Source: Orbaceae bacterium BiB
GTDB taxonomy: Bacteria > Pseudomonadota > Gammaproteobacteria > Enterobacterales > Orbaceae
Reading direction: 5' to 3'
Length of the DNA stretch: 64,000 nt
NCBI GenBank assembly: GCA_036251205.1
Contig: CP133958.1
Span: 806,001-870,000, forward strand
The notes beneath the pieces are model-generated. The model was not told the DNA's origin, made no database searches, and worked only from the letters and a program-made list of their open reading frames with translations. The position numbers and the translations under genes were made by a program. This document shows positions 62,948 through 64,000 of the stretch, piece after piece (positions within the stretch are counted from its first letter, which is position 1; each line of letters starts with the position of its first letter).

Positions 62948-64000
62948 TTATGAGGTTAATGAAGACTTACCTTGATAGATGAAGTTAAGTTTATCATTTT
63001 TCAACGTCACTTTAATTCTTCCACCTTGCTGCAATTGACCAAATAGTAACTCTTGAGCAATCGGTTTTTTAAGCTGTTCTTGAATGACACGAGTCATTGG
63101 TCTTGCCCCCATTGCCTTATCATAACCTTTCTGTGCTAGCCATATTTTAGCTTCATTCGTAATCGCTATTGTCACCTGTTTAGCGGCTAGTTGTTGGGCA
63201 AGTTCGGCAACAAATTTATCAACAATTTTTGACATAATCGACTGGCTTAAATGCTCAAACCAAATAATATTATCTAATCGATTTCGAAACTCAGGGCTAA
63301 AAGTATGGTTGATTTCAAATAACGCATCATGACTTTTATCTTGATTTGTAAATCCAATTGAAGATTTAATTGTTTCCTTTACACCTGCATTGGTTGTCAT
63401 AACTAAAATAATATTACGAAAATCAGCTTTACGTCCGTTAGTATCGGTTAATGTACCATTATCCATAATTTGTAGTAATAAATTATAAATATCTTGGTGA
63501 GCTTTCTCTATCTCATCAAGTAATAACACGGCATATGGATGTTTAATTACCTGTTCTGTCAGCAATCCCCCCTGCTCATGTCCAACATAACCAGGAGGAG
63601 AACCAATTAGTCGACTCACTGTATGAGGTTCTTTATATTCAGACATATCAAAACGCAATAACTCAACACCAAGTAATTTCGCTAATTGTAACGTGACCTC
63701 TGTTTTACCTACACCTGTTGGCCCTGCAAATAAGAATGAACCAATCGGTTTATGCTCACCACCGAGACCAGCTCGATTTAAAGTTATCGCATCACAAAGG
63801 ACATTAATCGCTTTATCTTGACCAAATACAGCTGATTTTAACTCTGCTGGTAGATTTTGTAATTTACTTTTGTCAGAGCTAGATACTGTACTTTCAGGAA
63901 TTCGAGCAATTTTGGCGATAATTTTTTCAATATCACTCTCATTAATCGTTTTTTTGCGTTGTTTAATCGGTAAAAGTGTATTTTTAGCGCCAGCTTCATC
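62948..64000 (-). CDS. clpA: ATP-dependent Clp protease subunit ClpA, C-terminal part
   Basis: The last 350 codons; the gene runs off the right edge. Visible are the second AAA+ domain with Walker A FAGPTGVGKTEV, Walker B LLLDEIEKAH, the pore loop in RLIGSPPGYVGHEQGGLL, sensor 1 ILVMTTNAG, and the C-terminal D2-small domain KGYDKAMGARPMTRVIQEQL. Upstream of it, FGQDKAINVLCDAITLNRAG links the two AAA+ domains. ClpA unfolds substrates and feeds them to ClpP. The D2 sequence and linker match ClpA rather than ClpB. Confidence 0.93.
   Translation of the reverse strand, partial: DEAGAKNTLLPIKQRKKTINESDIEKIIAKIARIPESTVSSSDKSKLQNLPAELKSAVFGQDKAINVLCDAITLNRAGLGGEHKPIGSFLFAGPTGVGKTEVTLQLAKLLGVELLRFDMSEYKEPHTVSRLIGSPPGYVGHEQGGLLTEQVIKHPYAVLLLDEIEKAHQDIYNLLLQIMDNGTLTDTNGRKADFRNIILVMTTNAGVKETIKSSIGFTNQDKSHDALFEINHTFSPEFRNRLDNIIWFEHLSQSIMSKIVDKFVAELAQQLAAKQVTIAITNEAKIWLAQKGYDKAMGARPMTRVIQEQLKKPIAQELLFGQLQQGGRIKVTLKNDKLNFIYQGKSSLTS

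Noticed and set aside
1-64000. tRNA/rRNA genes, insertion sequences, prophage genes or CRISPR arrays
   Set aside because: No T-loop-like words in plausible folds, no transposase or integrase proteins, and no regularly spaced repeats were seen.

Overview
The window is AT-rich (roughly one third GC by eye) and densely coded. Most housekeeping proteins look like Enterobacterales/Pasteurellales orthologues in length and motifs (PntAB, DapA, PurC, Fbp, RsmC, HolD, RimI, TmcA, CysZ, ProP, MgtA, ClpA). AT-rich bases, pyruvate carboxylase, plant-sugar and oxalate genes and several freshly broken genes suggest a host-associated gammaproteobacterium, plausibly Orbaceae (Gilliamella/Orbus-like insect-gut symbionts). 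The genus is inference, not proven here.

Layout. 1-5.5 kb: 5' part of pyruvate carboxylase, MscM-type channel, osmolyte transporter ProP and a metallophosphoesterase, all minus. 5.8-8.6 kb: sucrose hydrolase and sucrose permease under a promoter with a CRP-like site and a LacI-type operator. 8.7-12.4 kb: an Eis-like acetyltransferase and the S-methylmethionine pair mmuP-mmuM with a MetJ box touching the mmuP start. 12.6-17.4 kb: an eroding stretch with a frameshifted MFS symporter, an M20 amidohydrolase with two stops and a frameshift, a small lipoprotein, and an OprD-type porin with one nonsense codon. 17.9-20.2 kb: amino-acid ABC transporter without its ATPase gene. 20.9-26.2 kb: oxalate operon frc-oxc-yfdV-yfdE. 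26.6-30.1 kb: mgtA with a leader of about 600 nt that holds a promoter, a Pro-Pro leader peptide and alternative stems, plus an unannotated small basic ORF past its terminator. 30.6-34.6 kb: UxaA-family dehydratase, ACS-family MFS gene with an early amber codon, and an IclR regulator.

34.7-43.9 kb: rsmC, holD-rimI-thiamine pyrophosphokinase, two secreted proteins of unknown function, Nif3/YbgI, fbp and pntAB. 44.0-49.7 kb: yeaL-tmcA-cysZ and dapA-bamC(short)-purC. 50.0-56.4 kb: grxB, a Pr6Pr membrane protein, an AbrB-family protein, a phosphatase lipoprotein, sotB, tpx and an MFS acid transporter. 56.8-62.9 kb: pykF, roxA, a second IclR regulator closely similar to the first, a DapA-superfamily aldolase and fucO. 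The window ends inside clpA.

Together the accessory genes describe use of plant-derived sucrose, oxalate, sugar acids and S-methylmethionine. The two IclR paralogues sit beside two sugar-acid modules whose promoters share an 11-base word. A 40-45 base repeat occurs four times between genes, always in the same orientation. No tRNA, rRNA, insertion sequence or CRISPR array was recognised.
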